Program-made: the position numbers and the translations under genes
Source: Streptococcaceae bacterium
GTDB lineage: Bacteria; Bacillota; Bacilli; Lactobacillales; Streptococcaceae
Direction: 5' to 3'
Length of the DNA stretch: 6,240 nucleotides
Assembly: GCA_031270215.1 (NCBI GenBank)
Contig: JAISYB010000090.1
Location: forward strand, 1 to 6,240
The notes under the pieces: generated by a model
Seen by the model: the letters and a program-made list of their open reading frames with translations, nothing else
Told to the model about the DNA's origin: nothing
The model's database searches: none
Shown here: positions 5,773 through 6,240 of the stretch, piece after piece
How the letters are laid out: each line of letters opens with the position of its first letter
How positions within the stretch are numbered: position 1 is the stretch's first letter

Positions 5773-6240
5773 AAATTTTTCAATGATTACCTTGGGAATT
5801 GCGATTTATAGCTTCGGTTTTACCAAGTTTAATATGGCAAATCACTTGGCAGAGGGCGGTATTGCAGGGATAACATTGATTTTCAAGGCATTATTTAATA
5901 TCAATCCAGCCTTTAGTAATTTGATTTTGAATGCACCTTTAATTTTGCTTGCGGCTAAGATTTTAGGCAAGAAAATGCTCGGCTTTGCAGCCTTTGCGGT
6001 ACCTTGCTTGTCGTTTTTTATGTATTTCTGGCAGGAGCTACCAATAACCGTTGATGTTAGTCATGACATGCTGATTGCTTCTATTTTGTCTGGGATATTT
6101 TCAGGTGTTGGCGGCGGATTGGTCTTAAGAAGTGGTGGTATTATTGGCGGTGGAGATATTATTGCTCGTTTAGCGCAGCACTGGTTTGGTATGCCTTTAA
6201 GTCGTGCCCTGCTATTAGTTGACGGTGTTGTACTTGCCCT
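5747..6240 (+). CDS. YitT-family membrane protein (partial, runs off the window)
   Basis: A frame from GTG 5747 stays open to the window end, giving the first 164 residues of a protein that is usually about 280-290 aa. It matches the YitT membrane family (PF02588, formerly DUF161), inner-membrane proteins of unknown function with about five helices and normally a soluble DUF2179 domain at the C-terminus, which would lie outside the window. Family signatures are FNMANHLAEGGIAGI (28-42) and a glycine-rich stretch with GGIIGGGDIIARL, typical of the fourth-helix region. Hydrophobic segments run at about 12-26, 35-50, 58-74, 77-95 and 108-127, with a last one at the edge. It overlaps coiA by 26 bases and has its own AGGAGG site, so both are probably on one transcript. 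A transport role is often suggested for the family but is not shown here. Confidence 0.9.
   Translation, partial: MERGKETIKNFSMITLGIAIYSFGFTKFNMANHLAEGGIAGITLIFKALFNINPAFSNLILNAPLILLAAKILGKKMLGFAAFAVPCLSFFMYFWQELPITVDVSHDMLIASILSGIFSGVGGGLVLRSGGIIGGGDIIARLAQHWFGMPLSRALLLVDGVVLA

Overview
The window reads as a chromosomal segment of a low-GC Gram-positive bacterium of the Lactobacillales, most likely Streptococcaceae (Lactococcus-like). The reasons are a streptococcal-type rhamnan synthesis gene (rgpF), a competence gene coiA, strong AGGAGG-type ribosome sites, an AT-rich composition, and a GGCTGGG/CCCAGCC terminator of a style common in this order. Species cannot be fixed from the sequence alone.

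All genes lie on the + strand. Bases 2-70 are the last codons of an upstream gene that overlaps the next start by ATGA. Bases 67-1788 encode RgpF, a two-lobed rhamnan-assembly glycosyltransferase. After a 229-base gap comes a DUF2142 polytopic membrane protein (2018-3397, probably a GT-C type sugar transferase). After a second gap of about 170 bases with two hairpins comes a soluble GT-A/family 2 glycosyltransferase (3575-4363). A clear intrinsic terminator at 4377-4411 closes this cell-wall polysaccharide block.

A 216-base intergenic region follows, with an exact TATAAT and a hairpin covering the ribosome site of the next gene. Then comes coiA (4621-5772), a competence-associated nuclease-fold protein with an N-terminal zinc-finger-like motif. 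Its 3' end overlaps, by 26 bases, a GTG-started YitT-family membrane protein (5747 to the window end, truncated there).

Working model: rgpF and the two genes after it build and probably decorate a rhamnose-rich cell-wall polysaccharide. The DUF2142 protein and the family 2 transferase are candidates for side-chain addition. coiA and the YitT gene form a separate transcription unit. Base composition rises stepwise from the polysaccharide genes to coiA, which fits the first part being a variable, exchanged region next to stable chromosome. I see no IS element, tRNA, rRNA, CRISPR array or phage gene. Nothing here is clearly a new biological system; the most testable novelty is the coiA leader hairpin.
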